NCBI GenBank assembly: GCA_903867585.1
Contig: CAIPRZ010000095.1
Location: forward strand, 1-16,659
Source of the DNA: an uncultured Chlamydiae bacterium
GTDB taxonomy: Bacteria > Chlamydiota > Chlamydiia > Chlamydiales > Rhabdochlamydiaceae
Reading direction: 5' to 3'
DNA: 16,659 nt
Made by a program: the position numbers and the translations under genes. Every line of letters begins with the position of its first letter. Positions within the stretch are counted from its first letter, which is position 1. Shown here piece after piece: positions 1 through 8,446 of this stretch. The notes under the pieces are model-generated. The model saw nothing but the letters and a program-made list of their open reading frames with translations, did not search any database and was not told the DNA's origin.

Positions 1-1520
1 GAAACAGCAGCTATTTGCAAATAGAGCCCCTCAGAACTAGCCTCAGAATGCTCATTATCAAAAGATAAAAACTCGGTTCCTGGTAAAATGCCAGCTGTTA
101 TTGGAACTGTTAAAAGATCTACTGGAATACAGCTTGATTTTTTTTTGCCCTCTTTAAGAGGACAAAGTATAAGTGGCCTATTTTCCCCATTTAATTCGAC
201 AAGGCTCACAGCCACCTTTTTTAAATTATCGAGGTTATCAAGCTGAACAAGGTAGCCTGATAAACTGGCGATATTACGAAAACTTCCCTTAGCTGAATCA
301 TCTACCACATTAATGGCCTGTTCAACAGAGACTAAATCACCCACCATCAGTTCAAAGCGGCAAATGTTTTTTATGATTAACCCATCCCTAATGACGGTAT
401 AAGTTTTTAAATTGATCTGGGTATCATTATGGATTAAAGACAAGTTGTGGGTTAAATAATTACGAGCTTTTAAAAAACTGTCAGCGACTAATAACCACAC
501 ATTTCGGGTTCTTTTAACAATTCTTGACCAGCCATTGTTTGCAGGAGGATTGGGATTAAGAGGGTCAATAATATCGACATCTTTTAATACATTTAAACTG
601 ACAATAAAATACTGATAAAGTCTGGAGGGTTCAAAAAGTTGACTAGTAAAATGCTCATAAAACAGCATGGCAAGATTGACTTCTTGTGTTAGGCCGTTTG
701 CTATGGGAGCTGTTTGTGAATTTTGACTGCCTCGACCTTCTAAACGGTCCTGTTTTTGGTTTTGTTTATTGATGGCACAAGCTGCTATTAGCATAAGCTT
801 TGGTAGTATCACCATCGTTGTGATAAGACCTGTTAAAAGAGTAAGACTGTCTTTAGTGTCTTCTACAATCAATCCCTCCTGAACCTGCATGGATAAATAG
901 TTATCTGCCATTTGATGGCTTGATTTATAGGTTTGAACATGCAAATTATAAATAGACCAAATCGAGGCTGCCTGATGTAAAACCTGTAAAAAAGGGTTTT
1001 GATTACGTGGCTGTTCTGAAATTTTATAAGACATAAAAAATCCAAAAATCAAAAAAGCTGTAATCGTTTTACTTCGATCTAATTGCTGGAAATCTTGTGC
1101 ATAACGCCAAATCAAATACTCACTCCCTCCAACAATTAAATAAGGCGAGGCCCCTTGTAATAGGGATAAAGAACTAGTTTCTTGAAAAAATTTTACTAAA
1201 GCTTTTAAACAAAATATATCCGCAAAAGAATCCCCAAGTTTATTAAAGGTCCCATATACAGCATAACTCAATCGGATCGCTCCTAAGCGAATAAATTCGC
1301 CAGCCTCAACAAGGGCGCGAAATCTTTGGGGCCTAGCTTCTACAGCATCTAAAAGGGATGCATGTTGTATAGGCGTCCCTTTTATAGATTGTTTTTTGGT
1401 TAAAACAAGGCTAAAAATTCTTCTCGCTCGTGAGCACAAACACGATTTTATAGGTGATTTTTCAATGATCTTTGGTGAAGGCGGGCTAATAGATCGATGC
1501 GATGCATTTATTTCTAACAT
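1..1520 (-). CDS. Partial large protein with a P-type-ATPase-actuator-like region; runs off left edge
   Basis: An open frame runs from an ATG at 1518-1520 to the left edge (506 complete codons, no stop), so only the N-terminal part is visible. I do not recognise the family with confidence. There is no signal peptide. Hydrophobic stretches lie near residues 153-167 and 226-250. Residues ~373-506 follow the order of a P-type ATPase actuator domain: V-I-R-D-G at 376-380, E-L-M-V-G-D-L-V at 390-397, then I-P-V near 465 and P-G-T near 480. The TGES loop expected between them is absent, and the DKTGT phosphorylation site would lie outside the window. The protein is either a divergent or degenerate P-ATPase-like protein, or an unrelated protein with a chance resemblance. 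An in-frame stop at 1539-1541 limits the start to this ATG or a TTG at 1527-1529. Coding status is strong; function is weak. Confidence 0.72.
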   Translation of the reverse strand, partial: MLEINASHRSISPPSPKIIEKSPIKSCLCSRARRIFSLVLTKKQSIKGTPIQHASLLDAVEARPQRFRALVEAGEFIRLGAIRLSYAVYGTFNKLGDSFADIFCLKALVKFFQETSSLSLLQGASPYLIVGGSEYLIWRYAQDFQQLDRSKTITAFLIFGFFMSYKISEQPRNQNPFLQVLHQAASIWSIYNLHVQTYKSSHQMADNYLSMQVQEGLIVEDTKDSLTLLTGLITTMVILPKLMLIAACAINKQNQKQDRLEGRGSQNSQTAPIANGLTQEVNLAMLFYEHFTSQLFEPSRLYQYFIVSLNVLKDVDIIDPLNPNPPANNGWSRIVKRTRNVWLLVADSFLKARNYLTHNLSLIHNDTQINLKTYTVIRDGLIIKNICRFELMVGDLVSVEQAINVVDDSAKGSFRNIASLSGYLVQLDNLDNLKKVAVSLVELNGENRPLILCPLKEGKKKSSCIPVDLLTVPITAGILPGTEFLSFDNEHSEASSEGLYLQIAAV

Positions 1521-1540
1521 GAGGCTCAATCGATTTTTTT

Positions 1541-1576
1541 AAAAAAAGTTTAATCCTTTGCCAATTAGGATTAAAC
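1541..1576 (-). terminator. Rho-independent terminator after the HExxH membrane-protein gene
   Basis: Read on the minus strand, a perfect 10-bp stem (arms 1567-1576 and 1548-1557, 9-nt loop) is followed immediately by seven T residues (1547-1541). The stem is AT-rich but complete. It lies 35-70 nt past the stop of the gene ending at 1611 and only 20 bp before the ATG of the next minus-strand gene. That gene therefore depends on read-through or on a promoter inside this gap. Confidence 0.75.
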
Positions 1577-1610
1577 AAATTTTTAATGAGATCCATGGTG
1601 TAAAAGGATT

Positions 1611-2156
1611 TTACAAAAGCTCTTTTTTTGTACTTAATTTTCCCAGGTCCTCTGGGCTTAAATGGACAAGCTTTAGCCAAGAGGCTTGTTTAGAAAAGCC
1701 CTCTTTTTGAAAATGATTTAAAGCGGTTTTAAATGAAAGATACTGTCTTAGATATTTCATCCCTAAAAAGGCCCAAAGAAGGGCAAAAAATTTGATATCC
1801 CATCGGATAACAAAAGGAGTTATAAGAAGTAAAATTGATACTAATTTTTGCGATAAAAAAGGGCCTAAAAACCTTTGATATCCATATTTAGAAACCTGAT
1901 AAGCTAAAAGCTCTTCCCAGATAGAATCTTTATAGGAGGCTCTTAAAGCGTGAATCAGTTCGTGTTCAAGAACTTTTTGATGGTTATATCCTAAAAAAAA
2001 GAAATGGTTTTTGGGATTTAATTCGATCCATTGCTTAGTTCCATCATCAAAAAAAGCTCCTAATTCCCAAAAATGGAGATTCTTGTTTGTCCAATAAATA
2101 GGACATGGGGGCTCATTGAGACCTAATTTTTCTAAAGTGGGTTTGATATCAATCAT
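1611..2156 (-). CDS. Small membrane protein with HExxH zinc-peptidase motif, coupled to topA
   Basis: A 181-aa protein. Residues 65-69 read H-E-L-I-H, the HExxH signature of zinc metallopeptidases. E81 or E82, 12-13 residues later, could supply a third zinc ligand as in gluzincin-like enzymes. Two hydrophobic segments follow, at about 103-117 and 120-137, so the putative active site would lie before a membrane hairpin. The ATG overlaps the topA stop in an ATGA (2153-2156), so translation is probably coupled to topA. C. trachomatis also has an uncharacterised gene (CT642) beside topA (CT643), and this may be its counterpart; that rests on memory of gene order, not on alignment. The substrate is unknown. 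A non-catalytic protein with a chance motif remains possible. Confidence 0.8.
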   Translation of the reverse strand: MIDIKPTLEKLGLNEPPCPIYWTNKNLHFWELGAFFDDGTKQWIELNPKNHFFFLGYNHQKVLEHELIHALRASYKDSIWEELLAYQVSKYGYQRFLGPFLSQKLVSILLLITPFVIRWDIKFFALLWAFLGMKYLRQYLSFKTALNHFQKEGFSKQASWLKLVHLSPEDLGKLSTKKELL

Positions 2157-4726
2157 TCATCAGAAAGCTGTTTGGATAAAAGACCAGCAAGTTTCATCAT
2201 GTTGAATGGTTTTTTCTGATTGAGGGCTAAAGAGAGTTTGTCATCAGGAATAATTTCTCTTTTGTCTTTGGGATTTTGTAAATCTTGTTTCTTGATGTAA
2301 TCCCAAATTTCTTTTGTAGCTTCTGTTCTAGATAAATGAGTTTTACCAAGAAGATTAGAAAGCCCACTAGATAAGGTATACTCTTTTTGCTTAACTGTTT
2401 TTTTAGCTTTAGGGGCTTTGGCTTTAGTAGTTTTAGACGACTTAGTAGTTTTAGCGGTTTTTGCAGTTTTAGCGGTTTTTGCCACTTTACCCTTGCCGAA
2501 GCGGGATTTTTTTACATAAGGTGTTTTAGGATGAGAGCTATATTTTTCTTCTAATTGGGATAAATCATTAACAATGACGTCACAATCGGGGTAATTAGAA
2601 CAGGAAAAAAACACTTTCCCAAATCTAGACCGTCTTTGCGTTAGTTTACCATCACAACCCATCGCAGGACAGGCTGGTAAATCTCCTAAAATCTGATCCT
2701 CTTTTCTTGGAACATTAATAATACCGTTACATTCAGGGTATTTTGAGCAGCCCAAAAAGACACCAAATTTTCCTTGTCTAATAACTGTTGGAGCTTGGCA
2801 TTTAGGACATACTTGGTCCCAATCAAATTGAGGGTTATATTCCTCTTTTTTAAACTCAAGACCTTGAATTGAAGCTGTAAAAGAGCACGTCGGATAGTCA
2901 GAACATCCATAGAAATATTTGTTTTTAGACCAGACTTTTTGAAGAGGCTTACCGCATAAAGGACACATTTTATCGGTCATTTCTTTTGGAACATGGGCTG
3001 ATTTTTCAGCCTCTTTAACCATCGGCTCAAACTCTACCCAAAAATCTTTTAAAAGAGTTCTCCAGCTATAGGTGTCGTCAGCAACATGTTCAAGGGCATC
3101 TTCCATGTTAACTGTAAAATGAACATCCATGATAACGCCAAAATTATCTTCTAGCATTTTGGCAATGACTCGACCAAGTTCGGTCGGTTTTAAAGTGGAT
3201 TTCTCTTTAGTAGTATAGTCTCGACTTTGAATTTTATTCATAATCGAAGCGTAAGTAGAAGGACGTCCTATACCCAATCTCTCAAGCTCTTTCACTAAAG
3301 AAGCTTCTGTAAAACGGGGCGGTGGGCGTGTAAAAACCTGATCAGCTAAAGGTTTTTCAAGTCTTAAAGACTCTTTAACCTTTAAAGGGGGCAATCTCAT
3401 CTCTTCTTCTTTAGCTTCATCGGTTTTTTCTTCGTAGACAGCTAAAAAACCATCAAATTTTATGACAGAACCTGTCGCTCTTAGCATCAGGTTTTCTGAA
3501 GCCTGAATGTCGCACGTTAAGGTGTCATAGATAGCTGGATTCATTTGCGAGGCTAAATAACGGCGCCAAATAAGCAAATATAATTTAAATTCCTCATCGC
3601 TAAGATGCGCTTTGATTTTTTCAGGATCGTAATCAGTATTAGTTGGACGGATCGCTTCATGAGCATCTTGAGCATTTTTTTTAGCGTTATAATGTACCGG
3701 CTCTTTGGGTAGATAATCTTTACCATACTTGCCAAGAACATACTTTCTTGCCGAATCTAAGGCTTGGGGTTCTATGCGGACAGAATCGGTCCTCATATAA
3801 GTAATCAAACCTTCTGGCCCATCTTGTCCTAGATCAATACCTTCATAAAGCCTTTGGGCTATACTCATCGTACGTGAGGCAGAATAACCATAGTGGCGGC
3901 TGGCTTCTTGCTGGAGAGTCGAGGTAATAAAGGGAGCGACCGGAAAGCGTCTTTTTTCTTTTTGCTCGACATTTGATACCTGATAGGAAGAATTTTTTAA
4001 TCTCTCAACAATGGCATCAGCTTCATTTTTGTTTTTGATGTAAAATTTGCCATCTTCAATCTCTTTATCCACTCTTTTCTCGTCGATTGAGTAGAGATTA
4101 GCAACAAAAACTTTCCCCTGGGCTTCTAATTCAGCCCTGATATTCCAGTATTCTTTAGGAATAAAAGCTTCGATTGATTTTTCTCTATCGACAACCAGTT
4201 TAAGAGCCACTGATTGCACTCTTCCTGCTGACAATCCTTCTCGTGAACCCTGGACCCTACGCATAAGAATCGGAGATATCGAATAACCCACAAGCCTATC
4301 TAATAGTCGTCTTGCTTGTTGAGCATGCACTAAGGCTAGATCTATGTCTCTAGGATGGGAGAGAGCTTCTGATACAGCTTCTTTAGTAATCGCATTAAAA
4401 GTGACTCTTTTATATTGAGTTCCATGAGGGAGGAGACAAGCGATATGCCAAGCAATAGCCTCTCCTTCACGGTCTGGATCGGGAGCAAGATAGACAACGG
4501 AAGAATTTTTAGCCGATTTAACAAGATTGGCGATAACAGCCTCTTTATCTTTCATCGGCTCATAGGTAGGCTCAAAATTATTGGCAATGTCGATCCCTAA
4601 GCCTTTTGAGGGCAAATCCCGAATATGTCCTACAGAAGATTCTATGTGGTAGCGATCTCCTAAAAACTTCTTCAGTGTTTTAATTTTTGCAGGTGACTCA
4701 ACAATAATTAAGGGCTTTTTACCCAT
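2153..4726 (-). CDS. topA: DNA topoisomerase I with C-terminal SWIB domain
   Basis: An 857-aa type IA topoisomerase, which relaxes negatively supercoiled DNA by single-strand cleavage. The Toprim domain starts at once: E10 lies in the I-V-E-S-P-A-K motif, and the Mg-binding D83, D85 and E87 sit in D-P-D-R-E-G. The catalytic tyrosine is Y310 in T-Y-M-R-T-D-S. Three four-cysteine zinc ribbons follow: C588/C591/C608/C614, C640/C643/C660/C666 and C686/C691/C709/C715. Residues 748-780 are a Lys/Thr/Ala-rich linker resembling a histone H1 tail. Residues ~783-857 form a SWIB domain, a fusion typical of Chlamydiae and the best taxonomic marker here. The stop overlaps the next gene by 4 bp. The protein is longer than plain bacterial TopA lacking the SWIB tail, and no key residue is missing. 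Confidence 0.97.
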   Translation of the reverse strand: MGKKPLIIVESPAKIKTLKKFLGDRYHIESSVGHIRDLPSKGLGIDIANNFEPTYEPMKDKEAVIANLVKSAKNSSVVYLAPDPDREGEAIAWHIACLLPHGTQYKRVTFNAITKEAVSEALSHPRDIDLALVHAQQARRLLDRLVGYSISPILMRRVQGSREGLSAGRVQSVALKLVVDREKSIEAFIPKEYWNIRAELEAQGKVFVANLYSIDEKRVDKEIEDGKFYIKNKNEADAIVERLKNSSYQVSNVEQKEKRRFPVAPFITSTLQQEASRHYGYSASRTMSIAQRLYEGIDLGQDGPEGLITYMRTDSVRIEPQALDSARKYVLGKYGKDYLPKEPVHYNAKKNAQDAHEAIRPTNTDYDPEKIKAHLSDEEFKLYLLIWRRYLASQMNPAIYDTLTCDIQASENLMLRATGSVIKFDGFLAVYEEKTDEAKEEEMRLPPLKVKESLRLEKPLADQVFTRPPPRFTEASLVKELERLGIGRPSTYASIMNKIQSRDYTTKEKSTLKPTELGRVIAKMLEDNFGVIMDVHFTVNMEDALEHVADDTYSWRTLLKDFWVEFEPMVKEAEKSAHVPKEMTDKMCPLCGKPLQKVWSKNKYFYGCSDYPTCSFTASIQGLEFKKEEYNPQFDWDQVCPKCQAPTVIRQGKFGVFLGCSKYPECNGIINVPRKEDQILGDLPACPAMGCDGKLTQRRSRFGKVFFSCSNYPDCDVIVNDLSQLEEKYSSHPKTPYVKKSRFGKGKVAKTAKTAKTAKTTKSSKTTKAKAPKAKKTVKQKEYTLSSGLSNLLGKTHLSRTEATKEIWDYIKKQDLQNPKDKREIIPDDKLSLALNQKKPFNMMKLAGLLSKQLSDE
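2423..2482 (-). repeat. 9-bp tandem repeat encoding the TopA Lys-Thr-Ala linker
   Basis: Imperfect 9-bp units (GCW AAA ACY on the minus strand) repeat between the third zinc ribbon and the SWIB domain. They encode A-K-T steps that decay to T-K and S-K. The length is likely to vary between strains by slippage. The product is a flexible basic segment that could bind DNA. Confidence 0.65.
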
Positions 4727-4763
4727 CGAGGTTAATTCCCCATAACGTTTTTTTTAGGGTGTT

Positions 4764-4793
4764 AATCTATCGTGATTTCCCAAAAATGCTCAA
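4764..4793 (-). promoter_or_regulatory. Candidate sigma-66/sigma-70-type promoter of topA
   Basis: On the minus strand, TTGAGC (4793-4788) and TAGATT (4769-4764) are separated by 18 bp. This predicts a start near 4757 and a ~30-nt leader before the topA ATG. Both boxes are only 4/6 matches, so the call is tentative. The rest of the 203-bp gap between the GH63 gene and topA is AT-rich, with no gene and no clear terminator. Confidence 0.35.
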
Positions 4794-4799
4794 GCATTT
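4784..4799. promoter_or_regulatory. Perfect 7-2-7 palindrome over the topA -35 region
   Basis: AAATGCT-CA-AGCATTT is a perfect inverted repeat with a 2-bp centre. It overlaps the -35 box of the candidate topA promoter. The length and symmetry suit a dimeric repressor site, but no regulator can be named. Confidence 0.4.
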
Positions 4800-4929
4800 A
4801 AATTAAAAGGCTCTATTTAATTTATTTAGGCAATCGTAAGCTCAATATAGTTTAAATAATTATTAATTATATTTAAAGAGGGATTATTAAAATTGATAAA
4901 GCATTTACACTAGAGTAATAAATAAGTTT

Positions 4930-7455
4930 TTAGTTCAAATATTTTAAATCAATAAGCTCAGCAACCAAAGCGGTCCATCCTGTTTGATGGGAGGCTCCTA
5001 ACCCTTTGCCGGTATCTGGATCAAAATATTCATAAAAAAGACAGTCACTAGTCCATAAAGGATTTTTTTTGTAACGGAAATCTTCTCCCAAATAAATCGG
5101 GGTTTCATGAAGGGGCTCAAACAAGGAAATGACTCTAGTACAAATTTCTTGTTTTAATTTTTTGACACTTGTCGAATGGTCTCCAAGGGGAATGGGCCGA
5201 TCGTTATCTTCATGTTTGAATTTATCAAGGGCTTTAATCACTAAATAGTTCATTGGCATCCAAACAGGACCCCTCCAATTAGAATTCCCTCCCTTAATTC
5301 TTTCTGAAGATTCTCTTGGTTCATATCTCAATGTGCGATCTAAAAAAGAATAGGGATGATCTTTATGGTAATAAGAGACCGCTCTCATACCAAAAGAGCC
5401 TAGAAATTCATCGGGATCAGCCAAATATTTTAAAATAGAATTGATTTGCGCATTAGAAAGAGCTGTTAATAAAAAGCCTTTTTTATGTTTATGGATAATG
5501 CCTTCAGTTTGAATTTTACGGTTTTCTAAAAACCAATAAAAATCCTTCTTAAAATCTTCTAATTTATCTATCAGATCAAACTCTAAAAATTCCACCGCAC
5601 ATAAAGGTAAAATCCCAACTACAGAACGGACTTTTAAATGAAGCGTACCGTGCTCTTTGGAATCGAGGACATCATAAAAAAAGCCATCTTTAGAATCCCA
5701 TAAAGGGCTTTTAGCGACACTTAAGGCTTGGGCAATGTATACATAGTGCTCAAAAAACTTAATGGCAAGGCCTGAGTAGACTTTATTATTAAAAGCTAGT
5801 TCTAAAGCAATGCGCATCATATTTAAGCAAAAAATCGCCATCCAACCAGTGCTATCTGGCTGTTTTAAAACGCTCTCATGTAAAATCGCTTCAGATCGAT
5901 CCCATAAAGCGATGTTGTCTAAGCCTAAAAAACCTCCTTCAAAAATGTTTTTTCCTTCAGGATCAATTCGATTAACCCACCAGGCAAAATTGATCAAAAG
6001 TTTATGAAAACATTTTTCAAGAAAATCTCTATTTTTTCCTTTTTCGTAAATTTGCCAAAGCGCGTAAGCCTGTACAGGAGGATTAATATCACTGTATTCC
6101 CATTCATAAGCTGGAATTTGACCGTTTGGATGCTGAAATTGATCAAGGAGAAAAAGACCCAGTTGTTCTTCAGCAATAGCTGTATCTAATTTTAAAATCG
6201 CCAGCGCATGGAAAGCCGTATCCCAGGAGGCAAACCAAGGATATTCCCATTTATCGGGCATTATAATAATCCTTTTGGAATTAAGATGTTGCCAGTGCAA
6301 ATTCTTTACCGGTTTATTGGGAATATCTAATCGTCTTTTTAACCAATAATCGACATCAAATAAGTAAATAGCTTGTGTCCAAATTAATCCTGAAAAAGCC
6401 CGAATTTGAATTTGCTTTTCCCAATCACTGGCTTTGCCTTTGGTTAAATTTTTGTAAAATTCTAAACAATCTTTTCTCTTCTCATCGATAATCTCATCTA
6501 TTTTTTCAGATGAAAAAGTTATTTTTTTTCGTGAAAGTAGAAAATGCAAGACTTTACTTTTTTTAGGACCTATCTCTTTAAGGTGACAATGAAGAGCTCC
6601 CTTTGAACCCTCTTTCTTTTCAAGCGCATGTTTATCTTTTTCAATAAAAAAGCGATTAAAACTGTCTTTATATCCTGAAGCTTTTTCATTGGGTCGAGTT
6701 TTATTATCACAAAGAAGTGTTGTAGAATCTTCAGAGCCTATTAGGTAATATTTACCAATTTGATAGGTAGATAAAATGCCTGTCAAGGGACCTAAATTTT
6801 CATCACTAGCTTCTAATATTCCTGATTTTACTTGAGTGATGACAGCAGAGTCCTGAGGCTCCTCAAGCTCTCTATTTCTAAAAACTAATTGGGCTAAAAC
6901 ATGCAGTGACGCGGATTTATCCCCCTGATTTTCACAAGTAATCCTTAAAGCCACATCATCTTCATTAAACCTTGCATATTCAATAGAAATGTCGAAAAAT
7001 TCATTGTTATCAAAAATACCTGTATCAATCAGTTCAAATTCACCCTCATTTCCAGAACGGGATTCATTGGTCTCTTTTAATGACTTGTAGGGAAAAGCTT
7101 TATGAGGATAGCGGTACATGTAGCGTAAATAAGAATGATCCGGCATGGCTTCTTGGTGAAAGTAAATTTCTTTTACATCTTCGCCATGATTGCCTTCATA
7201 AGAATTAACCCCATATAGACGTTCTTTAATGATCGAATCATGACCGTTCCAAAATACAGGAGATAAGACAAGAAGCTGGTAACGATCACAAAGACCTGCG
7301 ATCGCATCTTCACCAAAACGATAAGCCCGATACAGCGCTTTTTCAAAAGGAAAACAACGCCAAGGATCTTCCTCATTATCCATATCTTCTCGGATAGTGC
7401 CCCAAGATCTTTCAGAAACAAAAGGACCCCATTTCAAACGGTCTGCAATTTTCAC
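4930..7455 (-). CDS. Glycoside hydrolase family 63 protein (YMR196W-like glucosidase)
   Basis: An 841-aa cytoplasmic protein with no signal peptide. The N-terminus (W-G-P-F-V-S-E-R-S-W-G-T, then E-G-N-H-G-E-D-V-K-E near 87-96) matches the widespread GH63 group that includes yeast YMR196W. Residues ~1-330 should form the beta-sandwich and ~345-841 the (alpha/alpha)6 barrel. By analogy with characterised GH63 enzymes, D412 (S-W-D-T-A-F) is the likely general acid and E809 (F-Y-E-Y-F-D-P-D-T-G) the likely base. W-R-G-P-V-W-M-P-M-N-Y near 727-737 is a further family signature. GH63 enzymes invert at alpha-glucosidic (or mannosylglycerate) bonds; the natural substrate here is unknown. The start is GTG (7453-7455), sharing its G with the TAG stop of the glucokinase gene, so the two are one translational unit. 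Confidence 0.88.
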   Translation of the reverse strand: MKIADRLKWGPFVSERSWGTIREDMDNEEDPWRCFPFEKALYRAYRFGEDAIAGLCDRYQLLVLSPVFWNGHDSIIKERLYGVNSYEGNHGEDVKEIYFHQEAMPDHSYLRYMYRYPHKAFPYKSLKETNESRSGNEGEFELIDTGIFDNNEFFDISIEYARFNEDDVALRITCENQGDKSASLHVLAQLVFRNRELEEPQDSAVITQVKSGILEASDENLGPLTGILSTYQIGKYYLIGSEDSTTLLCDNKTRPNEKASGYKDSFNRFFIEKDKHALEKKEGSKGALHCHLKEIGPKKSKVLHFLLSRKKITFSSEKIDEIIDEKRKDCLEFYKNLTKGKASDWEKQIQIRAFSGLIWTQAIYLFDVDYWLKRRLDIPNKPVKNLHWQHLNSKRIIIMPDKWEYPWFASWDTAFHALAILKLDTAIAEEQLGLFLLDQFQHPNGQIPAYEWEYSDINPPVQAYALWQIYEKGKNRDFLEKCFHKLLINFAWWVNRIDPEGKNIFEGGFLGLDNIALWDRSEAILHESVLKQPDSTGWMAIFCLNMMRIALELAFNNKVYSGLAIKFFEHYVYIAQALSVAKSPLWDSKDGFFYDVLDSKEHGTLHLKVRSVVGILPLCAVEFLEFDLIDKLEDFKKDFYWFLENRKIQTEGIIHKHKKGFLLTALSNAQINSILKYLADPDEFLGSFGMRAVSYYHKDHPYSFLDRTLRYEPRESSERIKGGNSNWRGPVWMPMNYLVIKALDKFKHEDNDRPIPLGDHSTSVKKLKQEICTRVISLFEPLHETPIYLGEDFRYKKNPLWTSDCLFYEYFDPDTGKGLGASHQTGWTALVAELIDLKYLN

Positions 7456-8399
7456 TAGGGCCTCTTATTTAAATTTTTATAAAACATGCGCGCTCCACGG
7501 ACCGCTAATTGCTGCTCTTTAACAACCAAAACAGGCATTTTTTTAAGCAAGTTTTCAAAGCGCCCTTTACTAGAAAAGCGGCTTAAGAATTCCTGTTTAT
7601 TAATGAGTGGATAAAGATGTCTCATGAGAGCCCCACACATATAAATCCCTTTATACGGAATATAATTTAGAGCTAAATTACCTAAAGTAGAACCAAGCAT
7701 ATTTAAAAAAAGTTCACAGGTTTTTAAAGCTAACGGATCAGAATGTTGTAAAGCCGCCTCTGTGATAGCCTCTGAGGTCATCAAGCTTGGCTGTTTATTA
7801 TGCTTATGACAAAGAAATTGATAGACATTACAAAGACCCGAGCCTGAAACAAATCGCTCAATGGAAACATGTTTAAATCGATTTATAAAATAATTCAGTA
7901 GTTCTAATTCTAATTCAGTTGTCGGTGGAAAATCAGCATGACCGGCTTCAGTAGCTAAAATTTCTAAAGGTATTTGAGTATGTAGCACACAAGCTACTCC
8001 AAGACCCGTCCCTGGACAAACCACTAGCATCGGCCCCTCATTCTTATGGCCAGTTTGAAAAATTTCCAGCATCTGAGGCTCTAAATCCACAAGTCCATAA
8101 CTTAAAAGGGCTAGATCATTAATGAGAAAACCGTGATCTATGCGTAAAACTTTATTGATATCGTGTATAGAGACTTCCCAAGGAAGATTAGTGGTTTTAC
8201 AATGACCATTAGTTACCACACCTGCTATTCCGAAGACACAAGAAGAAAACGTGAGACCTGAAATTTTTAAAAAGTTTTCAACGATATCGATAAAGTTGGA
8301 ATAATCTTTTGAAGAATATATATGTTCAAAAACCACCCGATCCTGCTCCATAGCATAAAAACGGGATCTTGTTCCTCCAATATCACCAGCTAAAAACAT
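7455..8399 (-). CDS. glk: Glucokinase (Glk family)
   Basis: A 314-aa ATP-dependent glucokinase of the bacterial Glk (non-ROK) family, converting glucose to glucose 6-phosphate. The phosphate-binding G-D-I-G-G-T is at 5-10. T-N-L-P-W is at 70-74. The catalytic base is D95 in I-N-D-L. The ATP-site G-T-G-L-G is at 130-134. Glucose contacts are E151 and H154 (T-E-A-G-H-A-D-F-P-P) and E181 in the E-R-F-V-S-G motif. The length is normal and no key residue is missing. A Shine-Dalgarno AAAGGA (8410-8405) lies 5 nt before the ATG. The gene is first in a unit with the GH63 glycosidase and is divergent from recA. Chlamydiaceae lack this enzyme; environmental chlamydiae have it. Confidence 0.93.
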   Translation of the reverse strand: MFLAGDIGGTRSRFYAMEQDRVVFEHIYSSKDYSNFIDIVENFLKISGLTFSSCVFGIAGVVTNGHCKTTNLPWEVSIHDINKVLRIDHGFLINDLALLSYGLVDLEPQMLEIFQTGHKNEGPMLVVCPGTGLGVACVLHTQIPLEILATEAGHADFPPTTELELELLNYFINRFKHVSIERFVSGSGLCNVYQFLCHKHNKQPSLMTSEAITEAALQHSDPLALKTCELFLNMLGSTLGNLALNYIPYKGIYMCGALMRHLYPLINKQEFLSRFSSKGRFENLLKKMPVLVVKEQQLAVRGARMFYKNLNKRP

Positions 8400-8430
8400 A
8401 ATAGTCCTTTTTCTCTGGTTTAATTTATTT

Positions 8431-8446
8431 TTCCCTTTTCAGGGAA
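8431..8446. promoter_or_regulatory. 6-4-6 inverted repeat in the glk/recA divergent region
   Basis: TTCCCT-TTTC-AGGGAA is a perfect 6-bp dyad in the ~100-bp region between the glk and recA starts. Both genes must be transcribed from here, yet I see no convincing -35/-10 pair on either strand. It may be an operator or leader hairpin. It does not resemble a LexA box. Confidence 0.3.

Noticed and set aside
1486..1680. A 64-aa minus-strand open frame starting inside the HExxH gene and ending inside the next gene
   Set aside because: It spans the terminator hairpin at 1541-1576 and overlaps both neighbours out of frame, with no ribosome site or recognisable pattern.
7173..7421. An 82-aa frame inside the GH63 gene on the same strand
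   Set aside because: It is out of frame within the conserved GH63 N-terminus and has no support of its own.
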